Assembly: GCF_018691265.1 (NCBI RefSeq)
Contig: NW_024881272.1
Location: forward strand, 27,455,323-27,519,322
Length of the DNA: 64,000 bases
Source: Tyto alba
Lineage: Eukaryota; Chordata; Aves; Strigiformes; Tytonidae
Direction: 5' to 3'
In this document: piece by piece, positions 51,598 through 63,375 of the stretch
How the letters are laid out: every line of letters starts with the position of its first letter
Position numbering within the stretch: the stretch's first letter is position 1
Notes under the pieces: generated by a model
What the model was told of the DNA's origin: nothing
Databases searched by the model: none
Seen by the model: only the letters and a program-made list of their open reading frames with translations
Translations under genes and position numbers: made by a program

Positions 51598-52212
51598 CCA
51601 ACAACAGAAACAACAAAAAAACAAACAGAAAAATTCAAAACCAGTTTTCCTCTTTAGAGATATAACCCAAAAAGCATACCTGCAATAGGGTAAAGGATAA
51701 TGAAATACACAGTGTTATGATAGGTATGGGAATCACCACTGCAACAAATTAGTAATTAAATCAGCTTATACTGTTGATTTACTACAGCTTTTATATAAGT
51801 ACCATTTGTTGTGTACAAAGAAACAGCCATCAGCATCTTATTCATTTGAATACAAGAAAAGTTGTTCATTAAAGTTGTGACTAGTGAATTTCCATATAAT
51901 TAAAGTACCGTATATATATGCGATATAGGAGTTGTCTGGGAACTGGTGAGAGAATGGGTGTAAATACAGATGGCCAGATTCATTTATTTTACTTGAAGGA
52001 CTGAGGCTGCAGAAAGGCAGCATCACCAGCCAGGGTGCAGGCAGGTCCGGACCTGCTGCTTTGGTGGCTCTCCTCAAGAGCCTCAAACAATAAATGCAGT
52101 AACCTCCACTGGATTGGAAAATTCCTTTTATCTTCTAGTCTGTACTTACCTACACTGATGAGGAGCATGTGCAGCATACTTTAAGCACAGAGAATGCAAA
52201 CAATATTGTGCT

Positions 52213-53272
52213 ATGTCTATGAGGAAGGACATCCACACTCAATTTCTGGTCTATAAGTCTGAGTTGTTTGCTGACCTGTCCCAGCATGATACTTTCACCT
52301 GGTCTGCTCATCCCACCAGTGTTCCTGAGAAAACAAAGGATAGCTTGGTGCTCGATTCCTCAGGGGGCATAAAGTCCCTACATAATGTGTATTTAGACAG
52401 TAAGCAAGCACCAGATTCAGTCTGCCCTCAGGAGTTTGAAAGATTTAATCTACCTGGAATTTCTATATAGATAAATACTATGCCATGGCAAAAAATAATT
52501 GTACATCCATTTTCAGTAGCAGTAAAATGTTCTTTCCTACCATCACCCAGAATAGAGCAGCAGGAAACAGCTTTTGGAACAGAACTGGCATAAAGAGTCG
52601 CTCACTGACACATGCACTAGATGGTGAGTGACATCCATTAGAATAGGTATTCCAGTAAATGCCAGATCTGTGACATTGAAAGTATCTGTCTGATGCAAGT
52701 CTTTCAGTATACGCCAGTTATGTTTTGTCATCTCTTCTCAAACAGTTCCACTGTCACTAAAAACAGTGAACATTCATATTCACAACCACGCTGCTCTGGC
52801 TATCAGCATCTGGCCACTAAAGAAGTGTCACAGATGGAAATTATTCCAGAACTATTGGCAACTTTCTTGAATCCTTCTGCCTGATGCCATTCTTGAAGGA
52901 GACAAGAGTAACAAAAACATTGGTCTGCTGACATTCTCTCTCAAGAAGCTACGCATTGCTTTTTTGTACATTTATCAGAAAGGACCCACCTTCTCTCATC
53001 TGACTGCATAGGATCTTACAAAAAGTTGATTGACTCTTAAGAGTGAAATCTCTGGGCCCTCTTGCAGTTCAGATAAAAGATTTGTGTGTGCTTACACTCT
53101 GGAGGCCAAGACTATGATTCTGGTATATAAACCTGGATTTCAGCTTTTGTCCTCAGGAAATCTGCTAGTCACAATAATTCCAAACCATACACGTAAAGAT
53201 ATAAAGATCAATGCACAAAAGAGAGTCACAATAAGTATTAAAACAAAACACATATCTTACAGAAATCCATAA
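52213..53272 (+). other. Open-frame-rich block, possible decayed coding sequence
   Basis: Three plus-strand frames of 85, 63 and 80 codons follow each other (52213-52470, 52693-52884, 53030-53272). The gaps between them are also partly open: about 40 codons after 52470 and about 42 after 52881. Residue composition looks protein-like rather than repeat-derived. I do not recognise the protein: it lacks CR1, retroviral or AGBL4 motifs, and no poly-A tail or target-site duplication was seen. It could be a frameshifted retrocopy, an old pseudogene, or chance. No function is proposed. Confidence 0.25.
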
Positions 53273-53377
53273 GATTTAGATGAGAAGGAAATGTTATACC
53301 TGAGGCATGAAGAAGAAAGAACAGGTGAGCCTTTTTTATAAAAAAACAGAACTCTCAGGTGCTGGATTTGTTAATCT

Positions 53378-53391
53378 CACACACACACACA
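53378..53391. repeat. (AC)n microsatellite
   Basis: Seven AC units after TCTC. Short. Confidence 0.9.
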
Positions 53392-55443
53392 GAGCTGTAT
53401 ACACTCAGACCAATAAATCTATGAAATTGCAGTACTGGCCTATAAGGCAATAAACATCAAGGCGGGGACAACTCAGAGAAAAACAAATAATTTGATTTCT
53501 AAGCAATCTAGAGAGGAGGCTTGAGGACACCATAGGCCCCTCCAAAGGCCACCTGCTTAGGGTGTAAGAAAAGTCTTATGTCTAGAGCCTGTCTAAAATC
53601 AGGAGAAGAGATGCTAATACAAGGGGCAGTTGGGTCCTGAGAGTTTTCTCAAGAGTTGGTAACATTGTGACTGGCTGTAAAACTACTCATTTTTCTTGGC
53701 AGACTCTTCACACTTCTAATCTGAAATGTTCAGGCTAGTTTGGGTTTACTAGAGGCACACCAGATAAAGCTGGTAAGAGGTTTTTGTCTCCTCTAGGCCC
53801 TTTCAAGGGAAATTTTTCTACTTCACTCATGATTAATCTGTAAAATTGATACAAATCACTCTCATGGGGGAATCAGTGTTACTCTGGTTTTGCTGACCCA
53901 TTTTGTTGCTGCAGAAAGTATTTATTTTGTAACAAGATTTCTTTTACTAGCTGCAATGGTAGACAGCATAGATCCCACACAGAACTGTATTACTGATGTA
54001 CTGAAAGACTAGTACCTTTTATAAAGGATAGAAGATGGCACTTTAACTTTTATTTTTAAAAGACTTACACCCATTTCTTATAATATTTGGAAGAGATAAT
54101 GCATTTTGGTTGTGTGTGTGTGTTTACTCTGAGAAAGAACAGGAAAATGAAGCTAATTAGTCTCTTAATAGATCTTTTGATTTGATTTCTTGTTTGGCAA
54201 AAGCTGAGAAAGGAGAAGGCTTCTCGATCCATTTCTCTTTGCAGAGGTAAACTGCCTGTGCCATAAAATTAAACCCTTCTGTAAGATAAAATCAACATCA
54301 GAATAGAGCTAGTATGTCTCCTCTTGCATTTCATCTTGGTAAGAGGAAAAAAAAAAAAAGTACTTTTCCTTGTAATTACATTTGATCTGCATATGTCTGT
54401 TCAGTCTTTCAAGATTTCTCTTTCTTAAAAATTCTAGGGTTTATGTTGTTTCCTTCTTGAATGTTATTCTTCATTGTACTGTGGAGAAGAATTTACAGAA
54501 TAGGGAGAACTGAAAGCAGATAACACTTACTGACTTTATTAACAATTATGAGGCACTCAACTAGAACTGCACAATTTTTATTTACAGTTGGACTGTACAC
54601 GAGCTTATGTAAAAATGTAACTTTGGAATGACTTACCCTATACAAAGCAGATTTAATCCAGAAGAAAAAAAAACATATAAGGAAGAATTAGCATAGAAGA
54701 AGCACTTTGATTTGACTTATTCAGAATAAAAAGCTAAGGTTGTCTTAAGACAACTAGTTACTAGTTATAAAAAGTATTAAGATTTAATTTCCAAAAGATA
54801 TAAGTATCTAAAAAGAAAATACAAATATTTTTAAAGTTAGTAACATGAATAAAATTATTCATAAAGCTCTATTTCTAAACATAGTGCTGGGCAGCCCTAC
54901 AAGGCAATGAAGACTAGCAGCCCCGTGAGAAGACCTAATGCTTGGCACTGTCAGAGGAGATCACATATAATGCGTGTTGCAAATGAACCTAGAGCAGTGT
55001 CAAAAAGAAGAATGGAGCCATTTCAGATTTATAAAGTGGGCAGAGGGAAAAAAAGAGAAGTTATAAGGAAAGGACAGTTATTCCTTTGGTTTGTTGGTTG
55101 CTTTGTTTTAAATGGAATAAAAAACGTTAGTGCAAGGTGGGGACAGTGATCAAGTGCTAGCTGCTGGCTTCCCACAGGAACTCACAGCAACTTCAGGAAG
55201 TCAGTGATGGCAGCCAAATCTCACCCCATGGGTTCGGCATAGATTTGTGCTGTATGCCAGCCCTCACTGACAAAGGACAGTGGGGTTAAATAAGGAGGAA
55301 GTTTTCCTCTGATGCTTTGGACTACATACCCAGAGATAGTCACAAAGAGCCAGAGGAGGAGGAAGTAATTCCTTATCTCATGATGCTGCTTCTTGGCCTT
55401 CACCAAAATTTCACTGCTGTCACTAAGGAAGAGATGCTGCTAT
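53392..55443. other. Intronic stretch with no recognised feature
   Basis: Contains a short (TG)n run at about 54111-54122 and an A13 tract at about 54347-54359. No exon or named repeat. Confidence 0.5.
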
Positions 55444-55462
55444 AATATTTCAGAAAGACACA

Positions 55463-55483
55463 TAAAAAAAAAGAAAAAGAAAA

Positions 55484-55514
<31 letters not shown>

Positions 55515-55552
55515 CAAAAAAAAAAAAAAAAAAAAAACCACAAAAAAAAAAA
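55463..55552. repeat. (AAAT)n microsatellite with A-rich flanks
   Basis: A-rich lead-in, then about eight AAAT/AAATA units (55481-55514), then A23 and another A-rich run. The aromatic-rich minus-strand frame across it is an artefact. Confidence 0.95.
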
Positions 55553-58500
55553 CCCACAACCTTCCAGAAGCCAACTACAACGTAGTCCAAATGCTTAGGG
55601 AAAATTTCTGTAAACACAGGAGAAGAGTGACAACTTTTTGGAAAGTGTGTGTTTTTAATAAACATGATGGGGAAGGACTACATGACAGACTGCCGAGGGA
55701 AGTCAGAAACCTAGAGCGGCTTTCTGAAGATGAGAGGGTGTAATATCTAGTCAGTGTATGATCTGAGTCAACATTGTAGGCCCCTGAGTTCTGTTATAAG
55801 AACACAAACTAGAAAAAATAAGAAATATAATTTCGGAATTATTAGAGAAGCTGGCTGTCAGAATGCAGAAATGCTCTTATTAGGAATATGTTTTAAATTA
55901 AGAAGAAAAATGGCACTTTGGCTAGAATACCAGTGTGCACTTCAGGTAACCCAGGATCGTTTGCTTAACCCATCAGAGATGAAAGGGCAGTCTGAAAGAT
56001 GTTTTACCCACATGTTACATAGTACATTTTAAGTAGGAGTGAATATGTGAGAAGCTTTAGAACAACTCTTAATGGTTATTTAGGAATCTACACAACATAC
56101 CCAAATCACATAAGGATCCGATAGGAAAGGACATTCTTCAGTATTTTCATCAGCATATTTTTGATAATCTCCTTATCTTGGCCCACTCCAGGGGAAATCT
56201 TACACTCTGAATCCATTTACCATAATGGACATACCACTAGTCAAGACAAAATAAAGATGAAAAAGAAACAGACCCCAACCTTTCTGTAGCTAATAGAACT
56301 AATCAGCTATCAATGAGAGTCCTCGGTGATAGTAATAGACAAGCATTAGTGAAGAATGCTGATTGTTGATTTATTAGCCAGATATTCACATGATGGTGAA
56401 AAACATTTGTTAGATAAAATGTCTATTCAATAAGGAGTATAATAACATGCAATAGGAGTATAACACACAGGTTCAAGCCATTATATCATGTTCATCTCTA
56501 GCAGACTACATGAACCATTGTGAAGATGACCTTACTGGAAAGCTCACAAAATACAGGATGCACCTGTGCCTCAGGAAGCAAATTAGAAAAAGCTACAGAA
56601 TAAAATACCTGAAAATACCTTTAGCTAATTCAGATCTCTGGCTGATAACAAAGCAAGACAAATTGCAGAAATCTGATACAAGTTCTTATAGTGTATTTTA
56701 ACTTCATTTTTATTTTTTTAACTATATGAAGTATTTTCTTTACAAAATTAGATGGAGTATTTTTATTCTTAATAACTGGAAGTGTAATGTACTGTATTTT
56801 ATGCTATTATAAAATTGTGTAAAGGTTATTTTGCTGCTAGTTCAATGCATATTTTCATATGCAAATGACACAAATTAAATTATCTCAAATAGTAGCAGAA
56901 ATTCCAGCAGAATAGTATTTTTAATATAAATCATCATCCCCTCAAGTCATATTATAGATAGAGAATTGCTTCTGTATTTATATTTTTTCATTAAAAAGAA
57001 AATTATTAATTTCACAAGTTAATTTACTTTCCTCATCACAACACTAAAATTGAAATTAAATATTCTAATGCTTAGAGATATTAAAGACTCATTTATTGAA
57101 AGCAGCTTATTGTTTTAGGAACGTTTTCTTGATAAGTGCATGTTGCCGCTACACTACTACAATATTCATGATGATTTTATTGAGCAAATTGTGCATTGTT
57201 GCCTGCATTTTGTTAAGCTTTATAGAACTCGTATGTGTCTGCTCAGGAACATAGAGAACTTATGTTCATCTTTAATCTGAGTATTTTTCCAGTTTTGAAT
57301 ATTTGAACAGAACACTCCAATAACCTTGGTCATGGATTTTACTGAAATGTCCAACCGTAACGCAGTGACTGTCCCTTCAGCGGGCCTCAGTATGCTTAAT
57401 GGAAATTACCTGCTCCCCACACAAACCTTGTACAAACTCACTTTTAATTCCACGTAGCTTTCTTTCTATTATAGCATGACCATAACCTTGAAAGATTAAT
57501 CTTAGTGAACCATAGTAATAGGTTTATAAGAATAAGACATGAAAAAACCTTCAGCTTTTCCATAGCCTCATCTATTCCCTTAAAAGAAAAAAGTCTTCCT
57601 TTTATTTAATAATATGGTTTATTCTTTCTTCTATTAAAAAATTAGAATTTTGCTCTATTTTAGATTTTTATATTGTGCCTAACTAAGGTCAAAGAAGGCT
57701 CACACTGGGCATCTGTTTGGAATAATTTTGTGTTGGAGGAACAAGAAATATATATAGCAGGGAAATTATCCCATCAGCTAGACAGGAACCTGTGTTTAGT
57801 CACTGAGCCACTTGAAGGTTAATCAGATCTTCAACCAATCCCATCAACACGGATGTGATAAATATCTGATTTGGACTAATTAGTACGCAAATCTAGACAT
57901 TCTGAAGGTATTTGGAATGGCTTAGACAGTGACCCGGAAAAAGAATATGGATAGTAATATTCCATATTAATATGCTCCAAAAATTACTATAGTCCCACCT
58001 AGGTGACCTTCACAAACTCAGCAGATTTGCAGATGTGAATAAGAATAACCAGTAATAATGGTAGATGTTGTTGCTTATCTTTCTTTTATCAGTGTTTTCC
58101 TGGCGAGATAGATTGTGGTCCTCATGGTGGTGTTCAACATGGAGTAGGAAGTAGTTCTACAATGTTAGGACATGCATATATCAAAGACATAGAACTTTTT
58201 ACTTTATGCATTTCTGAAGGCCTGAAATAAGATAATCAAAGTCTGTGTAGGGCAATACTTTCAGAAATATTGTCTTCACTCCAAGACCACAGAAAGCAAT
58301 TCATTCCTGGAACAGAACAAAATATAACAGTCTAAGGCAGAAAGCAAGTCCTCCTGCTACTTAGATAGCTCCCTCTTCAAGGATTTCTTCCATGGTACAG
58401 TCTTGTGTAATGAAGACACATATGGTACCACAGTGCTTCATGGCAATATAAGCAATTAGTGCATAGTGCATTATAAGAAAAATCATTTGGAAAAATTATT

Positions 58501-58679
58501 TCAATAACACTATGATTAGTAAATACTGTTATCACCAATCTTGCCAAGCACACATTTTTCCCCCCACCAAAGTATTGCAAACCTTGAAGCACCAAGGCTT
58601 ATAGACCAAATCAACGAAATCTTAAAGCTGGTCTCCAAGCAGTGACATTTAAAATTTATAAATAGATGAATAAATTAAT
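55553..58679. other. Intronic stretch, possible conserved AT-rich block
   Basis: No gene recognised. The part at about 56840-57200 is AT-rich but not simple. It contains the octamer ATGCAAAT (near 56860), many ATTA/TAAT cores and an ATTGTTG SOX-like core (near 57195). These motif types are often found in developmental enhancers but are also frequent by chance in AT-rich DNA. Confidence 0.35.
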
Positions 58680-58702
58680 AAAAAAAAAAAAAAAAAAAAA
58701 AA
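58680..58702. repeat. Poly-A tract (23 A)
   Basis: Run of A followed by GGAGAAAAAG. Confidence 0.95.
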
Positions 58703-59640
58703 GGAGAAAAAGAATGCCCTGGACGGCCTTTCTTCTTCTTGAAACAGAAGGCTGTACAAGGAGAGTACAAGGGGAACTCTTTGTTGGTCATGTTTCTTGT
58801 CAGTTTTTGACACTACTTTGATTATATAGTCAGTAATAACTTTGTAAGAACATAATTATTAACTGAAAAGGTTAATATCTTCACTTAGATTTCTGTTCCT
58901 TTTCAGAAGGAAGTTGAAACAAAAATTCTGATAAAGATTTAAAAAATCACACAAATTCTAAATCAGAAATGTCAAAAGGAAAACTAGTGGTATCTTCTAT
59001 GAAAATGAGATGATGTAGAAAACCAAATTTTATCTTGAATGGGTACCAAACAGACAGTATACCTTTCATTTTATGTTTCCCAGTGAGCAAATAAGAACAT
59101 TTAATCCACATATTTTCCTGTTTTGACTGAGGAAAAATAAATCCTGATTTTAACTGAATCAAAAAGAATTGTTACAGAAGAAAATTCAAGTAGTTTTACT
59201 ACCAACTGACAGACAGAAACAAGAATATAAAAATAAATTTTAAAAGAGCTATTCACTGAATAAAGGGTGTCATTTCACAGGGTGAAAAACTTCCTCATTT
59301 TATTGAGGCTTGACCATCACCTAGCACTTTACATGGTCACTTCGATTCAATATAGCTAACAAATTGCAGGCTTGAGCTTGGATGATAGATTTCTGAATAT
59401 CAATTAAAATGGATAATTGGAATACATTTTTTTCTTCTTCAGATCAAATTACCAAGAGATATATGCACACTCTCACATGCACATAGTCATACAGTTTACA
59501 GGAAACGATAATTAATGTACAAGTGCAATACATGACTTAAGTTATCAGGCTGCACGGTCATATTAAGGTGTTCCAACCACGTCCTTTCTCCACCTGTTTG
59601 TATGACTGGACTCTGACCAGTAAAGTGATCTAGAGGTTGT
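58703..59640. other. Intronic stretch with no recognised feature
   Basis: AT-rich, short random frames only. Confidence 0.5.
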
Positions 59641-59757
59641 TTGTTTTTTTGGTTTTTTTTGGTTTTTTTTTGTTTTTTTTTTTTTAAAAAAGAAAAAAAA
59701 AAAAAAACAAAAAAACAAAACACAAAAAAACCCAAACAAACAAACAAACCCAAACTT
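59641..59757. repeat. T-tract/A-tract palindromic low-complexity repeat
   Basis: A T-rich arm with G interruptions (59641-59685) is followed directly by an A-rich arm with C interruptions (59686-59757). The arms are largely complementary, so the segment could fold into a long AT hairpin. It may be two head-to-head poly-A tails or an expanded inverted repeat. Confidence 0.85.
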
Positions 59758-60587
59758 AAAAATACTTCATAACCCATAAACCACCTCAGTTGTCAGTTTA
59801 CAACCTGATCTCAAAAAGAGGTCCAGAAATAGAGAAGACAGGAAACATACTGACAAGAATGTTATAGCTGGGGTATAGCTAAAAGAATGTGTCAAACAGG
59901 TTTGGCCTGCAGGAGAAATCCAGTGTGAAACTATACCTGTGCCTATGCAGCAAATAACCACAAAAGTTACATTTCCAGTCAAAAGTGTAGTTTTCTAAAT
60001 AGCCTGCTGAAATTTCTATCCTATTGTAAAACCCCATATAAATTTTATGCCAAAAGCAAGTCTAGAAAAAAGTTTTAATTCTTAATATTCGTAATCAGTG
60101 AATTTGAATTAAAAAAAAAAAAAAAACTGTGAAGCCCAGCATTCATGTTTAGCAAATGTATAAAATAAAATAAAAAATTAAACATGGAGATAAATTACGA
60201 GAGCAACACTTTATGTCTGAGTTTTCCTCAGAAAAAATAACTTCTTGATAGATATTTCTTTATAAGATAATTAGATTTCTTTCATAGTGCAAGGAAATAT
60301 AAAAGTTATTTTTAAATGCACAGACAAATCTTCTCTCTCATTTTTTCATTGCAAATCCTGAAAATATAACAAAAAGACACGTTTAAAAAAAAAAAAAAAA
60401 GAAAAAGAAATTGTCTCTGAATGGGCCAATATTTCAAAATGATAATACATGACAAAATATATCAAAATAATTATAAAAGTGATTCAGAGAAAAATGACTG
60501 TACATATTTGAAGTTAAACAGCAAGCTGTTAGTCTAACCAAGAAAATCTTCTACTTCTCATTCATTTTTTTCCTAGATTTAAAGAAA
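59758..60587. other. Intronic stretch with A tracts
   Basis: Two poly-A tracts (about 60110-60126 and 60385-60400). No gene or named repeat. Confidence 0.55.
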
Positions 60588-62390
60588 CGCAGAATGGTTG
60601 AGGTTGGAAAGAACCTCTGGAGGTTGCCTAGTTCAACCCCCTCCTTAGAGCAGGGTCAACTAGTGCAAGCTGTTCAGAAATATGTCCAGCAGGATGTAAA
60701 TAACTCCAAGAATGGGGACTCCACAACCTCTCTGGGCAACCTGTTTCAGTGTTTGACAGCCCTTACCATTAAAAAAAAAGCTTTTTTCCTACACTTAAAT
60801 AGAATTTCCCGAATTTCCATTTTTCCCCATTGCCTGTTGTACCATCACTAGGCACTAATGAGAAAAGCGTGGCTCTGCCTTCTCTAGTCTCTAACATCAG
60901 GTATTTATAGACAACGATAAGATCCCCATGAGCTTTCTCTGCTCCACGCTAAAGAGTCCCAGCTCTATCAGCCTCTTCTCATATGAGAGATGCTCCAGTC
61001 CTTTAATCATCTTTGTGAGAATGAGCTCTCCATGTGTGTCTTGCACTGGGGAGTCCAGAAATGGACACAGCACTCCAGATGTGTCTCACCAGTGCTGAAC
61101 AGAGAAGAAGGATCATCTCATTCATCCTTTTGATAACATTGATTCTAATGCATCCCAGGATGCTGTTGGCTGCCTTTGCCACAATGGCACATTGCTGTCT
61201 TATGCCCAATTTGCTGTCCACAGGGACTCCCAGATCTTTCTCTGCAAAGCTACTTTTCAGCCAGTCAGCCCCAGCCTGTAGTGGTGCATGGAATTATGTA
61301 TACCCAGGTACAGGGCTTTGCATTTCCTTTTGTTAAACTTCATGAGATACCTGTCAGCCCATTTCTAACAGCTTGTTAAGGTCCCTCTGAACATCAGTAC
61401 AACCATCTGATCTATCAGCCCCATCTCCCAGTTTTGTAAGACTTGTCAACTTCCTGAGGGTGCACTTTGTCCCACTGTCCAGGTCATTAATGAAAAAGTA
61501 TTGGCCCACATATCAACCCCAGGTGTCCTCCATTAGTGACTAGCCTACAGAGAGACTAGCCCATATCTCTTCAACTAATTTTTGGGAATGTTACCAGAGA
61601 CAGTGTTGAAAGCCTTGCTAAAGAAAAGATCAACAACATTCACTGCTTTCCTCTAATCCACAGAGCTAATCATCTTGAACCTATCAGACTGTTCAAGCAT
61701 GATCTCCCCTTTGTAAATCCATCCTGGCTATTCCCAAACACTTTTATGTACTTCATGTGACTGGAAATGGCTTCCTGGAGGATTTCCTCCTTTAGCTTAC
61801 CAAGGTAAGGCCGACTAGCCTGTAGTTCCCTGGATGCTCTGTCTTGAGGATTGAAGTGACGTTTGCTTTCTTCCAGTCCTAGGGAACCTCTTCCAATCAC
61901 CACAACCTCTTAAAGACAATCAAGAGTTGATTCACAATGATATCCACCAGTTCCCTCAGCATTTGGGTTGTATTCCATCAGGTCCCACAGACTTTGAGTT
62001 TGTTTAGATGTTCCCTAAACTGGTCCTCCTCCACGGAGAGGAAGCATTCCTTGCTCCAGAATTTCATGCTGATCTCAGGGACCTATGATTCCTGGAACCT
62101 GGTCTTAAAAGTAAAGACTGAGAAGGTGACATACAGTTCCTTGGCCTTTTCTATGTCTTTATCACCAGGTCTCCCACCCGTCAAGAGTAAGCCCCTACTT
62201 TCCCTAGTCTTCTTTCCTTTGCCAATACATCTATAGTGGTCCTTCTTGCTGCCCTTTATGTGCCTCACCAGATTCAACCCCAGATAGGCCTTCATTGTCC
62301 TAGCCCCATCCCTGCATGCTTGGAGATCATCTCTGTATTCCTCCCAGGACACCTGTCCCTGCTTCCACTTCTTATATCTGATGGGGTTTC
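60588..62390 (-). mobile_element. CR1 LINE, 5'-truncated, ORF2 and 3' end
   Basis: Read on the plus strand it begins AGAATGGTTGAGGTTGGAAAG, the reverse complement of the avian CR1 3' end, so the element runs right to left and is truncated in mid ORF2 at about 62390. The order of blocks is collinear with the avian CR1 consensus as I remember it. Minus-strand frames retain the endonuclease-RT linker (62083-62352: WEEYRD, then CRDG and EKAKEL) and the start of the reverse transcriptase (61670-61903, with GFTKGRSCLNSL near its end). Stops and frameshifts separate them, and the RT catalytic part reads only in pieces, so it cannot move. Similarity to the consensus looks intermediate, clearly better than for the older CR1 copies in the window. 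The CR1 3' octamer tail is not preserved. Confidence 0.93.
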
Positions 62391-62697
62391 TTAGATGAAA
62401 GAAAATACATGAAACTACTGGAAACTGTTAACAAAGAATTAAGATCAGAGAAGACACCTGGAAAACATGAGATGATGGTTAATTATGAAAATATGGACCC
62501 ACAGTTCTCAGATTCAAGATAACAGCTTCTGCAAAGTTGTTCTGAGAACAGTTTCTAAGAAATTCATAGCTTCAATTATTGCTTTGCCTTTAAGAAAAAG
62601 GATGTTTTGACATTAGTTTTGGGTAGGCCAAGATTTTACTTTCAAATTTTATTTGTAAAGCAAAAAATTGTGATCACAGATAGGAAAAAGAAGGCAC

Positions 62698-62838
62698 GTT
62701 AACAAGCAACAGGGAGTTGATTAATACACAGCTGACGACCTAAAAATGCCATGAATTTTCTGGCAAAGTATGTTAACGAGCAACAGGGAGCTGATACAGC
62801 TGAGGACAAAAAAATTCCATGAATTTGTTGGCAAACCA
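62698..62838. repeat. 74-bp tandem duplication
   Basis: Copy 1 starts GTTAACAAGCAACAGGGAG at 62698, copy 2 starts GTTAACGAGCAACAGGGAG at 62772. Both go on through GCTGA, CATGAATTT and TTGGCAAA/CTGGCAAA blocks. Copy 2 lacks a few bases near the middle. Seen directly. Confidence 0.85.
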
Positions 62839-62909
62839 ATAGAAACTGCACATGTTACTGCAGGATGCTAAATGCATAGTCCTGTGAGATGCTGGGTCTC
62901 ACCCCAGCA

Positions 62910-62915
62910 ATTAAA
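62910..62915 (+). terminator. Putative LTR polyadenylation signal
   Basis: ATTAAA hexamer in the LTR-like block, followed by TTCTTTGC. It is on the strand opposite AGBL4 transcription. Confidence 0.4.
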
Positions 62916-63280
62916 TTCTTTGCAAACTCAAGTCCTGTTCTGGGTTCAAGATTGATCAATTTAAGGACCCTATTTTTATTATCTTTACCACGTTGTTTAC
63001 ACTTCTTATAATGAGTCTATTTCCTTTTAATTACAGTTTGGCAAATCATTGCTCCCAACTGTTTGTTCAAAGATGCTTTGAAGAATAAGCCTTTTAGTTG
63101 TAGAAGAAAATTATTACAACTGCACACAGCTACAGTCAAAATCCAAACAAGAACATGTATTTCTCACTGAGTGAATCATCACCCTTCTTTCTAGAATCTG
63201 GATGAATCTTCAAGGTGTAACACATACACAAATAATTAGTCTTCCAGATGGGCCAAATACCCAATGGCATAAATTACAGG

Positions 63281-63297
63281 GAAAAAAAAAAAAAAAA
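63281..63297. repeat. Poly-A tract
   Basis: Run of about 17 A in the intron just upstream of the CR1 tail fragment. Confidence 0.9.
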
Positions 63298-63329
63298 GAC
63301 AGACACTAAGCAAGTATATGTTTGTGTAA

Positions 63330-63375
63330 GAGCTGCTGCATTAGGACAGACCAAAGGTTCATCCAAATTGATATC
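63330..63375 (-). mobile_element. Ancient CR1 3'-end fragment
   Basis: GACAGACCAAAGGTTCATCC on the plus strand is the reverse complement of the GATGGACCTTTGGTCTG block at the 3' end of old amniote CR1. It is the same family as the tail at 36708-36762, which lies in the opposite orientation. Only the terminal 40-50 bases are recognisable. Confidence 0.5.

Larger units (their letters stand above)
62600..63000 (+). mobile_element. Probable LTR of an avian endogenous retrovirus
   Basis: The block GCTGGGTCTCACCCCAGCAA followed by TTAAATTCTTTGCAA (62891-62924) resembles the polyadenylation region of bird retroviral LTRs, in which AATAAA sits just before TTCTTTGC. Here the hexamer is ATTAAA (62910-62915). 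Upstream lies a 74-bp tandem duplication, as is common in LTR U3 regions. The ends are not clear: TG near 62604 and the 3' limit near 62975-63000 are guesses. No internal retroviral sequence adjoins it. Confidence 0.45.

Noticed and set aside
55463..55665. Small membrane protein (F/I-rich minus-strand frame)
   Set aside because: The hydrophobic part is the translation of the (AAAT)n/(A)n microsatellite on the reverse strand.
61670..62352. Active CR1 reverse transcriptase
   Set aside because: The ORF2 frame is split by stops and frameshifts and the element lacks its 5' half, so no complete enzyme is encoded.
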